From NCBI GenBank assembly GCA_963575745.1, contig CAUYUJ010015959.1, positions 228,503-267,002 of the forward strand: a DNA stretch of 38,500 bases, given 5' to 3'. Numbering within the stretch: position 1 is the stretch's first letter; each line of letters opens with the position of its first letter. Below the pieces are notes generated by a model. That model ran no database searches, was not told the DNA's origin, and was given only the letters and a program-made list of their open reading frames with translations. Below, in pieces: positions 9,790 to 19,710 of the stretch. The translations under genes and the position numbers were made by a program. The DNA is from Prorocentrum cordatum. Taxonomy: Eukaryota; Sar; Dinophyceae; Prorocentrales; Prorocentraceae.

Positions 9790-10100
9790 GGGCTTCGCCC
9801 CCTGCCGCCGGCCCCTCTCTATCATAATGGGATATATCAGAGTCGCGTCGGTGCGTCTCGGCACTCCCTTGGCGCATCTGGGAAAATCGTGCGGGGGCGG
9901 GTCGGAATCATCAGCGCATATTGAGACGTTGGCGTTATCGAAGACGCCTACGGCGGATCACCGCCGCCCTCTGCCTTGTTGGAAGCGCCTGCGTGGCCGA
10001 ACATTGGGTTTGAGCTTGGCCAAGCTATCGGGCCACGCGTTCCCCGAGTGGGTTTCGAAAGCCTTTGGGGAACACGGAGTCGGGCGAGCTATCGGACCAG
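9471..10100. other. GC-rich unique sequence without recognised gene
   Basis: Apart from the TA run, this stretch shows no protein motif, RNA signature or clear splice signals. Open frames are short or Arg/Ala/Pro-rich in several frames at once, as expected from base composition. Confidence 0.5.
9752..9784. repeat. (TA)n microsatellite
   Basis: A pure TA run of about 32 bp between GC-rich unique sequences. Confidence 0.9.
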
Positions 10101-12520
10101 GTGGTTTCCGAGCTTTCGGGCCTCCTGGAGGACGTCTTGGAGTGGTCTTGGGCCGTCTTGGAGGCCTCTTGCGGGCCTTTTGGGCCGTCTTGGGCCATTT
10201 TGAGGCAATCTGGGGCCGTCTTGGGTGCATTTGGGGGCCATCTTGGCCGTCCTGGAGGCCATCTTGGCCGTCTTGGAGGCATCTTGGAGGCCATCTTGGC
10301 AGTCTTGGAGGCCATCTGGGGCTTCTTAGGGGCCTCTTGGGCCGTCTTGGGGCCTTTTTGGGGCCGTCTTGGGGGCCTCTTGGGCCGTCCTGGGGCCGTC
10401 TTGGATGCTTCTTGGGCGCTCTTGGGGCGATCTTGATGGCCTCTTGGGCAGTCATGGGCCGTCGGAATCCGAAAAAGAGCAAAAGCCAACAACATGCTTC
10501 AAACACCTACGGAGAAGCAATGATTTTGACCTCTTCGGGCCGTCCTTGAGGACTCAGGAGGACCTCTTCGAGACCTCTTGGGCCGTCTTGAAGGCCTATT
10601 GGAGGCCTCTGGGACCGTCGTGGGCCGTCTTGGGTGTTTCTTGTTTGAACTTGGAGGCATCCTGGACTCTCTTGGGCCGTCGTCGAGGCCATATTCGCTG
10701 TCTTGAAGGCCATCTTGGCCATCTTGGAGGCATCTTGGAGGCCATCTTGGCCATCTTGGAGGCCATCTTCGGCGTCTTCGGGGCCATCTTGGGCCATCTT
10801 GGGCCGTCTTGGGATCTTCTTGGGGCCGTCTTGGGGGCCTCTTGGGCTGTCATGGGGCCATCTTGGAGGCCTCTTGGGCGCTCTTGGGACGATGTTAGGG
10901 GCCGCTTGGGCCGTCTTGGGCCGTCGGAGAGCCGAAAAGGAGCAACAGCCGAACTCCTTCAAAAAGTAGATGAACATCACTGACGTTAACCCTGTCGGGC
11001 CTTCCTGGAGGACGTCTTTGGGCCGTCTTGGAGGCCTCTTGCGGGCCTATAGGGCCGTCTTAGGCCATCTTGAGGCAATCTTGGGCCGTCTTGGGTGCAT
11101 CTTCGGGCCATCTTAGCCGTCTTGACGGCCATCTCGGGCGTTTTGGAGGCATCTTGGAGGCCATCTTGGCCGTCTTGGAGGCCATGTTGGGCGTCTTGGG
11201 GACATCTTGGGCCATCTTGGGCCGTCTTGGGATCTTCTTGGGGCCGTCTTGGCGGCCTCTTGGGCTGTCATGGGGCCATCTTGGAGGCCTCTTGGGCGCT
11301 CTTGGGTCGATGTTGGGGGCCGCTTGGGCCGTCTTGGGCCGTCGGAGAGCCGAAAAGGAGCAAATTCCCGAATCCTTCAAAAACTAATATGAAAATCACT
11401 GATTTTAACCCTGTCGGGCCTTCCTGTAGGACGTCTTGGAGGGCTCTTGGGCCGTCTTGGAGGCCTCTTGCGGGCCTATAGGGCCGTCTTGGGCCACCTT
11501 GAGGCAATCTTGGGCCGTTTTGGGTGCATCTTCGGGCCATCTTGGCCGTCTTGGAGGCCATCTTGGCCGTCTTGGAGGCACCTTGGAGGCCATCTTGGCA
11601 GTCTTGGAGGCCATCTGGGGCTTCTTAAGGGCCTCTTGGGCCGTCTTGGGGCCTTTTTGGGGCCGTCTTGGGGGCCTCTTGGGCCGTCCTGGGGCCGTTT
11701 TGGATGCTTCTTGGGCACTCTTGGGGCGACCTTGATGGCCTCTTGGGCAGTCTTGGACCGTCGGAATCCGAAAAAGAGCAAAAGCCAACACCATGCTTCA
11801 AACACCTGCGGAAAAGCAATGATTTTGACCTCTTCGGGCCGTCCTTGAGGACCCTGGAGGACCTCTTCGAGGCCTCTTGGGCCGTCTTGGAGGCCTCTTG
11901 GCGGACTCTGGGGCCGTGTTGGGCCATCTTAGGTGTTTTTTTGTTTGAACTTGGAGGCATCCTGGACTCTCTTGGGCCGTCGTCGAGTCCATCTTGGACC
12001 TCTTGGGCGAACTTGGAGGCCATCTTGGAGGCCATCTTGGAGCCGTCTGGAGCCGAAAAGCCCTTTGCTGCAACCACCGCCCCAGTGGGAGATCTCTTGG
12101 AAAAGAACCAAAACCAAAATCGAAAGGACCTAGCACGCGGGGCACCCCTGTGGCAAGCCAACAGGGGGCGGCGGACCTAATGGCCATCCCGCCACCGTGT
12201 CTGGGTTGTGGGTCTGAGGCCTCTTGTATATCTGTTGGGATGTCGTGGGGAGCCTCTCGGGGGCCTCTTGGAGGCGCTTTCTGCGCCTCTTGGGGGTCTC
12301 TTGGGGCTTCGTGGGGTTTCCTTTGGGCCTCTTAGAGGCCTCTTTGGCGCGTCTTGGGCGCCTCTTGGGGCCTCTTGGGGCCCTCGGGGCTTCTCGGAAC
12401 GCTTCTTGGGCCATCTTGGATCCCTCTCGGGCCGTCTTGGGGCCCTCTTGGAGGCGTCTTGGGCTGTCTTGGGGCGGTCTTGGGAGCTTCTTGACCCATC
12501 TGGGAGCGTCGGAAAGCCGA
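10100..12520. repeat. CTTGG-rich minisatellite with higher-order units
   Basis: Built from 9-, 12- and 18-bp variants such as CTTGGAGGCCAT and CTTGGGCCGT. Lengths are mostly multiples of three, so both strands stay open for hundreds of codons (minus strand: peptides of RRPKTAQ and PQDGPK type). Larger blocks recur. The marker GAATCCGAAAAAGAGCAAAA is at about 10466 and 11765. A marker of the form GTCGGAGAGCCGAAAAGGAG followed by CCTTCAAAAA is at about 10918 and 11339, with worn copies near 12050 and 12508. The long ORFs lack any domain and exist in overlapping frames, so I treat the whole as satellite DNA. Confidence 0.8.
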
Positions 12521-13199
12521 AATGCGAGAACCCCAAACTCCTTCAAAAACCGTTTGTAAAAACTACTATGTTGGTCTCTGGGGGCTCTCTCTGCTCCCCT
12601 CGCTGCCCTCCCCGTCCTCCACGCTCTCATCCTCGTCATTCGCCGCCTTGTCCTCGCCATCATCCCTTTCTTTTTCCCCCTCTGCGAGCCAATTGACAAC
12701 ATCGGCGCTTCCCGTTCTTGTCCGATCACGTTTTAGGGGCGCGCCAGAGAGGCTCGTAAGGGGCCTCCAGAGGTGTTCAAGAGTGCTCCGAGCGGGCCTG
12801 AAAATTATCACATATATATGTATATATCTCAGAATCCGCTTCCTAGTTGTACAGTCGGCCCGGATTAGTAGGTCGACCCTGCCAGCTCAAGGGTACCCTT
12901 GTGTCCTCTGCCTCGCGACACGTGTCTTCTTACACTCCTATGGCGATGTGGCCCTCGGAAGGGTCTTGTGTCCTCTCGCGTGTCCTGTCCAATCAAGGCC
13001 GACTGCATGTGCGGTTTTGTTGAATGTCGCTTGAATTTGGAGGCCATCTTGGGCGTGTCGTGGAGCACCCAGGGAGCACCAGAGGGACTCGCAGAGAGAA
13101 CGCAGGGGCCTTGCCTGGGCCTTGCCTCCTCAGGCCGGTGCATTCAACGTGAATCAGGGAGGGAAAAAACACAGACACAATTAATCGTCGATTGCCTAG
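12521..13199. other. Unique sequence without recognised gene
   Basis: Contains C/T-rich stretches, a short TATATATG tract near 12811 and one isolated CTTGG-type fragment near 13035-13060 (GGAGGCCATCTTGGGCGTG). No protein family, RNA gene or convincing exon was seen. Confidence 0.5.
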
Positions 13200-14320
13200 A
13201 AAATATTGGAGAGAGCGTGATCCACCGCCGCTTTACTGTGGAAAATTGCCAACCTTTTCCTCCGGAACCCGGGGGTCTCCCCCCCCCCTCCGAAAATCCC
13301 CCCCCCCTGCTGGAACCCCTCCCCTCCCCCCCCCCCCCTCCGGCAAAACCCCCCCTCCCCTAACCCCTCACCCCCCCCCCCTCTCCCCTCGAAAACGGGG
13401 GGAGTCACTACCGGTTCGAACCCCTCCCCCCCCCCCCCTCCTCCGGATCCGGAAAACTGGGGGGGTCACTACCGGTTGGAACCCCCCCCCCCCTCTCGAA
13501 AACCGGAGGGGGGTCACTACCGGTTCGACCCCCCCCCCACGCACCGCCAGCAAACGACTCCCGGTCCCTACCACCGCTCGCATCACATCCCCCACTGTTG
13601 TTCCCAGCACCACTGTCCTCACCACCACTGTCCCCACTGGTTCCACCACCGTCCCTATTGTCCCCACCAGTGCCCCCACCACTGTCGCACTGTCCCCACT
13701 GTTCCCACAACTGTTCCCACCACGGTTCCACTCTCCCCACTGTCTCCACGGACCCAACCACTGCCTATCCCCACTGTCCCCACTGTCCCACTGACTCCTC
13801 CGCTGTCCCACTGAGCTGTCCCACTGTTTCCACCACTGTCCCCACTGTCCCCACCACTGTCCCCACTGTACCTCTGTCCCATTGTCCCACCGCCGTCCTC
13901 GCCACCGCCTTTACCAGTGTCCCCACCACCATTGTACCCTCCACTGTCCCAGTGTTTCCACCTCATTCCCACTGTCCCCACACCACTGTCCCCACCACCA
14001 CCGTTCCCACCACTGTCCACTGTCCCCCCTGTTCCCACCATTGTCCCCACCACTGTCCCCACCACTACCGTCCCCACCACTGTCCCACTCCCACTGTCCC
14101 CACCACTGTCCCGCTGTCCCCTCACCACTGTCCCCACCAACACCGTCCCCACCACTGTCCGCACCCCCACTCGGTTTTCGAGGGGGGGGGGGGGTTCGAA
14201 CCGGTAGTGACCCCCCCCCCTTTTCATGATGAGCTGGGGGGGGGGGGAGGGGTTCGAACCGGTAGTGACCCCCCCCGGTTTTCCGCCAGCAGCGGTAGAA
14301 CACGCTCTTTCAAATATTGG
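13200..14320. mobile_element. Fold-back element with inverted termini and minisatellite core
   Basis: The left end (13200-13250: AAATATTGGAGAGAGCGTG, later CACCGCCGC and GGAAAA) is the imperfect reverse complement of the right end (14277-14320: TTTTCCGCC, later GGTAGAACACGCTCTTTC and AAATATT). Inside, GGGTCACTACCGGTTCGAAC occurs three times on the left (about 13399-13530, the first with one G fewer) and twice in inverted orientation on the right (about 14193-14270). The two arms embrace a CCCACCACTGTC minisatellite. Inverted ends and nested inverted modules suggest a non-autonomous fold-back or MITE-like element. No transposase and no certain target-site duplication are visible. Confidence 0.55.
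13590..14165. repeat. CCCACCACTGTC minisatellite
   Basis: A degenerate array of 6-, 9- and 12-bp units (CCCACTGTC, CCCACCACTGTC). The ORFs it creates, rich in Pro, Thr, His and Val, are compositional. Confidence 0.85.
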
Positions 14321-14631
14321 AAAATATGGGAAGTGGGGGGGAAGACAAAAAAACCGAAAATATTGGAATCTATGGGGAATCATGTTTTTTTTTCTGTTTG
14401 TGTGTGTGTGTGTGTCCCAGGGCCCCTTCAAATCCGCCGATCCCACGGACGCTGCATCTGCTGCCCCTTCCGATGTCCCCCTCGGCCCCTGGGAGCTTCT
14501 CTCCTCTGCTGCCCTTGCTTCCCTTCCTTTTTGTGGCATGTGGAAAGGGCGGGGAAGGAGGCCATGTCCTTTCGCGTTTTCCTTTGTGCTGTGCACTTCC
14601 ACCCTTGCCTTCCCCCTGCTGTCGCAACCAG
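14321..14631. other. GT run and pyrimidine-rich sequence, possibly intronic
   Basis: After the fold-back element come an A/T-rich patch, a GT run (about 14397-14416) and a long pyrimidine-rich stretch leading to the AG at 14630-14631. One frame from about 14420 reads GPFKSADPTDAASAAPSD, which could be a further exon after GTGTGTGTCCCAG, but no matching donor is clear. Confidence 0.35.
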
Positions 14632-15210
14632 CAGCTCGCTCCCGAGAGTACGTGGGCGTCGGCGCGTGCGACCAGGTGAGCTTGTTTTGAGCCTTAAGCG
14701 GCGTGTCGTTCCTCTAGTTCGGCTCGCATTGGTCAATGGCGACGAGACCGCCCAGTTGGGGATCCATCGAGATGCGGACGCGAAAGTGTGTATGTGTGTT
14801 TGTGCGTGTGCTTTTCATTTTGCCCCGTGCACGTATCCACAAATATGGATTAATCGTCTTGACAGTTTCCCTGCTCGACTTTTGCACCGCTTGCGGTAAC
14901 CCACTGACGCGTCGGAGGGAAAGTGTCTGTGTGTAAGTGTGTGTGTGTGTGTGTTTTTTTGGGGGTCTCTTTCTCTCTCTCTCTCTCTATCTGCTAGGCT
15001 GGTGTGCATTCCCCTCTCTTGTGTCTCTGCCTGGCTTGGAACCCCAGGAGGAGATGCGGGCGGCGAACCAGGAGCTCCTAAAACAGCGAGACGAGGAGTA
15101 TCAGGCGTGCCCTCTGCGTTGCGACCCATCGGGCCGTTGTCGGCGGTTAGCTGCCGAGGGCGGATGCCGATGAGGAGGAGGGGGAGCAGGAGGAGGTGAA
15201 GAATGACTAG
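14632..15210 (+). CDS. Predicted 3' end of a coiled-coil protein with acidic tail (three exons, partial)
   Basis: Three exon-like pieces fit one frame. Exon a (14632-14675) ends CGACCAG before GTGAGC, a strong donor, and reads ARSREYVGVGACDQ after a partial codon. Exon b (15048-15104) follows a pyrimidine-rich tract and CCCCAG and reads EEMRAANQELLKQRDEEYQ in phase 0, a charged heptad-like coiled coil. It ends CAG before GCGTGC, and dinoflagellate introns often use GC donors. Exon c (15151-15210) after GGTTAG reads LPRADADEEEGEQEEVKND and ends in TAG. The second intron would be only 46 nt, so exon b might instead run on to another acceptor; another acidic frame (EEEDESEEEDEEEEDQEEVE, then TAA) lies at about 15227-15292. 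No domain identifies the function, and upstream exons are not visible. Confidence 0.35.
14935..14992. repeat. GT and CT microsatellites
   Basis: A GT run followed by a T run and a CT run, within the predicted first intron of the coiled-coil gene; the CT run could serve as part of its pyrimidine tract. Confidence 0.8.
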
Positions 15211-15389
15211 GAGGAGGACTAGTGGGGGGAGGAGGAGGATGAAAGCGAAGAGGAGGACGAGGAGGAGGAGGACCAGGAGGAAGTGGAGTAATGCGAAGAC
15301 GAATGCGAATTGGAATTCGTATGCGACGAATTTTACTGATGTGCACCAGCAGGGTACTGTTAGCCAGCTCGGGCCCCTAAACAATGTGT

Positions 15390-15465
15390 TTCTAGCAATA
15401 TACGTTGTGCAAAATATGTGGAGCAATCTACCTATACGACCGCCCTGCGGGCGATAAGGAGGTTG
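15390..15465. repeat. Dispersed module: GCAATATACGTTGTG flank plus CGCCC/GGGCG hairpin
   Basis: The flank (15396-15427) recurs before macrorepeat unit 1 (about 16720) and unit 5 (about 28521). It is followed by CTACCTATACGACCGCC, then CTGCGGGCGATAAGGAGGT. CGCCC and GGGCG can pair around a 3-nt loop. A second copy of the hairpin part is at 30483-30520 with a changed but still pairing stem. Function unknown. Confidence 0.6.
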
Positions 15466-15523
15466 GGGGGATTGAGATCAAATGCCCACCCTGACTGACC
15501 TCCAGCCTGTCACCTTGATCTCA

Positions 15524-15575
15524 TCTCTCTCCTTCTCTCTGTCTCTCTCTCTCTCTCTCTCTTTTTCTCTGTCTA

Positions 15576-15606
<31 letters not shown>

Positions 15607-15612
15607 TTCCCT
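15524..15612. repeat. (CT)n microsatellite
   Basis: TCTCTC runs interrupted by TTTT and GTCTATC. Confidence 0.9.
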
Positions 15613-15762
15613 ATCTATCAGAGTCTCCCTCCGCCACAATGATGATCGCGATGACGATGAGATCCCACTATCTACCTATCTGTCGACCGATCTATCGGTG
15701 AATCTCACTGTCGATCTCACTATTGGCGGCGAACGCTCGAGCCTCGCAGTCTGCCGCGATCG

Positions 15763-16392
15763 CGCCCAGGCGCCGACAAAAATGAATTGATGGATTGGGT
15801 TGGGTGGATTGGATTGGATGGGATAAGATGGATTGGAAAAGAGAAGATGGGTTGGATTGGAAGAGATGGAGTGGATAAGATACGATGGAATGGATTGGCC
15901 CGCCGCAGGCGCAGAAACAAATGAATTGATGGGGTTGGTTGGGTGGATTGGAATGGGTGGGATAAGATAGGATGGGTCAATATGGGTTGGATAAGATAAG
16001 ATGGATTGGATTGGACAATATGTATTGCATGCTATAAGCTGGATTTGATAAGAAAGCCCGCCGCAGGCGCCGACAAAAATGAATTGATGGATTGGGTTGG
16101 TGGATCGGATTGGATCGGGTAAGATTCATTGGTTAAGATAAGATGGGTTGGATTTGAAGCAATGGATTGGGTAAGATAAGATGGATTGGATTGACCCACC
16201 GCAGCCGCATAAACAAATGAATTGATGGATTGGGTTGGGTGGATTGGATTGGGTGTGATAGTATAAGATGTGACAAGATGGGTTGGATAAGATAAAAGAT
16301 GGTTTGGATTGGACAAGATGGATTTGATAAGATAAGCAGGATTGGATAAGTAAGCCCGCCGCAGGCGCCGAAAAAAATGAATTATAAAATCA
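15763..16392. repeat. GATTGG satellite with alternating A-B-A-B-A headers
   Basis: A GATGGATTGGATTGG-type satellite is punctuated by a header ending in ATGAATT at 15782, 15921, 16079, 16217 and 16377. Intervals are 139, 158, 138 and 160 bp, so a dimer of about 297 bp is the repeating unit. Odd headers read GCGCCGACAAAAATG (the last one GCGCCGAAAAAAATG); even headers read GCGCAGAAACAAATG and CCGCATAAACAAATG. Confidence 0.8.
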
Positions 16393-16394
16393 GC

Positions 16395-16590
16395 GACATT
16401 CGTTAGCGCCGGGACGTCCGGGACACCTGGGACATCCCGGACACCGCCCCGCCCAACTGGGACACCTCCCGGCCACCGGCGGGCGGGAAACGGACTTTCG
16501 CTCCTACTGACACCCGGGACACCTGGGACACCGCCCGGCGCAACCCAGCCACGAGCGGACGGGGAACGGTTTTTCGCTCCTACTTCGGCC
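16395..16590. repeat. GGGACACC repeats with duplicated CGG...TTTCGCTCCTAC block
   Basis: Short repeats of GGGACACCTGGGACAC and two copies of a block ending in TTTTCGCTCCTAC or TTTCGCTCCTAC (about 16493 and 16571). No gene seen. Confidence 0.65.
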
Positions 16591-16810
16591 CAGCTACAAG
16601 AGGATCACGCGCAGCTTCTCCTCGCCCGCACGCACGACACGAACACGAAACCGAAACGGATTTCCCGGTGGGGGGTCTCCGCTTCACTGCGATCTCACCC
16701 CCCAACCTCCGATCTGGCGCAATATTCGTTGTGGAATGTATGTTGTGCAATCTATGTGGTGCAGTCCATTCTGCTGAACTTGAAGTCATCATCTCCACTG
16801 CTCGCGCAAA

Positions 16811-18117
16811 CATCCCACCCACCCACCCGCAGCTTGGTTTGCAAAACCTGTTAAGACCGACTACGACGACACCGACGACAACGACTAGGACGACACCGAC
16901 GACGTCTCCGACGACTTCGACGACGACAACGACGCCGACGCCGACGACGACGACGACGCCAACGAAGGCGACGACGAGGGAGGAGGAAGGACGACGACGG
17001 CGACAACGACGACAACGACGACAACGACGAGGGAGGAGGGAGGACGGCGACGACGCGAACGACGACGAAGGAGGAAGGACGGCGACGCCGACGACGACAA
17101 CGACGAAGGAGGAGGGAAGACGACGACGACAACGACGACGACGACGGCGACGAAATAGGAGGGACGACGACGAGACGCCGACGACGGACGACGACGACGA
17201 CGTGGGAGGAGGAGGAAGGACGACCACGGCGACAACGACGACGGAAACGACCACGACCCCAAAGAGGACGACGACGAACACGAGAAAAGACAGAGGACGA
17301 CGTAGGCGACGACGACGACGACGCGGGAGGAGGGGGGACGGCAACGACGACGACGACGACGACGACGCAAGAGCGCGCGCGCATGCTTTTGTTGAAAATC
17401 CGTGTTGCGAAACCTTGGGTTTTTTGTAGGGTTTTTGGACGCGCGATTTTGAAATCTTTCCGAAACCGATGGGTTTTGAAGGTTTTCGGCATACGCCTGC
17501 GACGACGCGCGCGTCTGGCACTTCGTGTCATTTTTTGCCGAGGATTCTCGCGACGGCACACGCGCAAGGGCGTTCGACAGATTTCGACATGCGCGCGCGC
17601 GAAGCCCGTTTGGTAGCATTTTGTAAAAGTCTTGAAAAACCTATGGTTTTTGTTCAAAAGATTTCGCAAGAGCTCGCGCGGAAGTTTTTTAAGCAAACCA
17701 GTGTTGCGGAACCATGTGTTTTTGCATGTTTTTTGGAAACGATTGCGAAATCTTTCCGGCACCGAAGGTTTTTGAAGGATTTCGGCATGCGCGCGCGACG
17801 ACGCGCGCGTGCGCACTTCGTCCCATGTTTTGCAAGGGATTCGCGAACAAGTGCTATGTTAGAACAACACATGTCACCGCATAGTGTCTTTTGTTTACAA
17901 GGGAACCTCGGGGAGGGGGAACCCAGCCTGGCTGGGATGGTATGATTTCACATTTAGGATGGACGAGTGTGCAGACTATATATATATATATGTGTGAAGT
18001 TATATTATCCCAGGGGGAAGCGATAAGTCTGGGAACGGGGGTGGAGTCTATTCTTTTTTTAGAAAGGAGACCTCATTGCTGTTCGCAGTGAGTTGTCCAC
18101 TCCACTGCTCGCCCAAA
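16811..18117. repeat. Macrorepeat unit 1
   Basis: Begins CATCCCACCCACCCACCC, then GCTTGGTTTGCAAAACC, and continues through a GAC-rich tract (16858-17375). Two blocks follow around the hairpin motif GACGACGCGCGCG (17501 and 17797). It ends in TTTAGGATGGACGAGTGTGC, a short TA run and TTTTTTTAGAAAGGAG (18051-18066). It is followed directly by unit 2. Confidence 0.8.
16858..17375. repeat. GAC-rich tract inside unit 1
   Basis: A degenerate GACGACGAC/GACAACGAC tract with GGAGGAGGGA interruptions. It produces Asp/Thr- or Arg-rich or Val/Ser-rich ORFs in all frames; none has a domain. It is closely similar to the tract at 18183-18955. Confidence 0.8.
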
Positions 18118-19710
18118 CATCCCACCCACCCACCCGCAACTTGGTTTGCAAAATCTCTTAAGACCGTGACGGTGGGTACCACATGACACTTGGCAACGAC
18201 AGCGACGCCGACGACGACAGCGACAACGACGACGACGACGCCGACAACCAGTACGACGACACCGACGACGTCTCCAACGACTTCGGCGACGCCGACAACG
18301 ACGACGACGACGAGACGACGACGACGACACCGACGACGACGACGACGACGCCGACGCCGCCGACGACGACGACGACGATGACAACCACGACGACGATGAC
18401 GACGCCGACGACGACAACGACGACACCGACGACCACGACGACGACGTCAACGACGCCGACGACGACGACGACGACGGTGGCGACGACGACGGCGCCGATT
18501 TTCGACGACGAGGACGACGACGACGCCGACGCCGACGACGACGAAGACGACGACGACGTCGCCAACGAAGACGACGACGAGGGAGGAGGGGGGAGGACGA
18601 CGACGGCGACATCGACGACAACGACGAGGGAGGAGGGAAGACGGCGACGACGCGAACGACGAAGAAGGAGGAAGGACGGCGACGCCGACGACGACAACGA
18701 CGAGGGACGAGAGAAAACGACGACGACGACGACGACGACGACGGCGACGAAATAGAAGGGACGACGGCGAGACGCCGACGACGGACGACGACGACGACGA
18801 GGGAGGAAGAGGAAGGACGACCACGGCGACAACGACGACGGAAACGACCACGACGCCAAAGTGGACGACGACGACGAACACGAGGAAAAACAGAGGACGA
18901 CGTAGGCGACGACGACGACGACGCGGGAGGAGGGAGGACGGCGACGACGACGACGCCGCAAGAGCGCGAGCGCACGCTTTTGTTGAAAATCCGTGTTGCG
19001 AAACCTTGTGTTTTTGTATGTTGTTTGGACGCACGATTTTGAGATCCTTTCGAAACCGATGGGTTTTGAAGGATTTCGGCATACGCGCGCGACGACGCGC
19101 GCGTCTGCACTTCGTCACAATTTTTTGCAGAGGATTCTCGCGACGGCACACGCGCAAGGGAGTTCGACAGATTTCGGCGTGCGCGCGCGCGACGCCCGTG
19201 TGGTAGCATGTTGTGTAAATCGTGGAAAACCTATGGTTTTTCCTAAGATTTCGCAAGAGCTCGCGCGTAAGCTTTTTTAGCAAATCAGTGTTGCGAAACC
19301 ATGTGTTGTTGCATGTTGTTTTGGAAACTCGATTGCGAAATCCTTCCGGCACCGAAGGTTTTTGAAGGATTTCGGCATGCGCGCGCGCGACGACGCGCGC
19401 GTGTGCACTTCGTCCTATGTTTTGAAAGGGATTCGCGAGAAGTGGTATGTTAGAACAGAACATGTCACCGCATTGTATATATATATATACACACAACAAG
19501 GGAACCTCAGGGGGGGGATACCGGTTTGGCTGGGATGGTATGACTTCATATTTAGGATGAACGAGTGTGCAGAATATATATGAAATCGTATCATCCCAGG
19601 GGGAACCGATAAGTCCGGGGGGGGAGAGTCTAGTCTCTTTTTAGAAAGGAGAATCTATGTGGTGCTATTGTTTGTTGCAGATGAGTTGAGGCATGTCATG
19701 CCCTTGCGAA
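18118..19710. repeat. Macrorepeat unit 2
   Basis: Closest relative of unit 1: same head, GAC-rich tract (18183-18955), hairpin motifs at 19091 and 19389 (298 bp apart, against 296 in unit 1), and the tail TTTAGGATGAACGAGTGTGC to TTTTTAGAAAGGAG near 19650. The hairpins of units 1 and 2 are 1590 and 1592 bp apart. Confidence 0.8.
18183..18955. repeat. GAC-rich tract inside unit 2
   Basis: Longer version of the tract in unit 1 with extra GACGACGACGCC blocks at its start, so it expanded or contracted after the units duplicated. Confidence 0.8.

Noticed and set aside
9288-9880. Long ORFs across the CCT and TA tracts on both strands
   Set aside because: They consist of poly-Leu, poly-Arg and Tyr-Ile repeats created by the microsatellites, with no motif.
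10025-12729. Series of long minus-strand ORFs rich in Pro, Arg, Lys and Gln
   Set aside because: They follow the triplet-periodic minisatellite, overlap in several frames and show no domain.
13399-14270. tRNA or tRNA-derived SINE at the GGTTCGAAC copies
   Set aside because: Only the B-box-like part is present; the flanks are poly-C/G and do not fold as tRNA.
13598-14899. 433-codon plus-strand ORF
   Set aside because: Most of it is a translation of the CCCACCACTGTC array and of poly-C/G stretches.
15455-15462. AAGGAGGT as a ribosome binding site
   Set aside because: It belongs to a repeat module in nuclear-type DNA and has no start codon at a suitable distance.
16580-19499. Asp/Thr-, Arg- or Val/Ser-rich ORFs over the GAC tracts
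   Set aside because: All frames on both strands are open because of the repeat; no independent evidence of coding.
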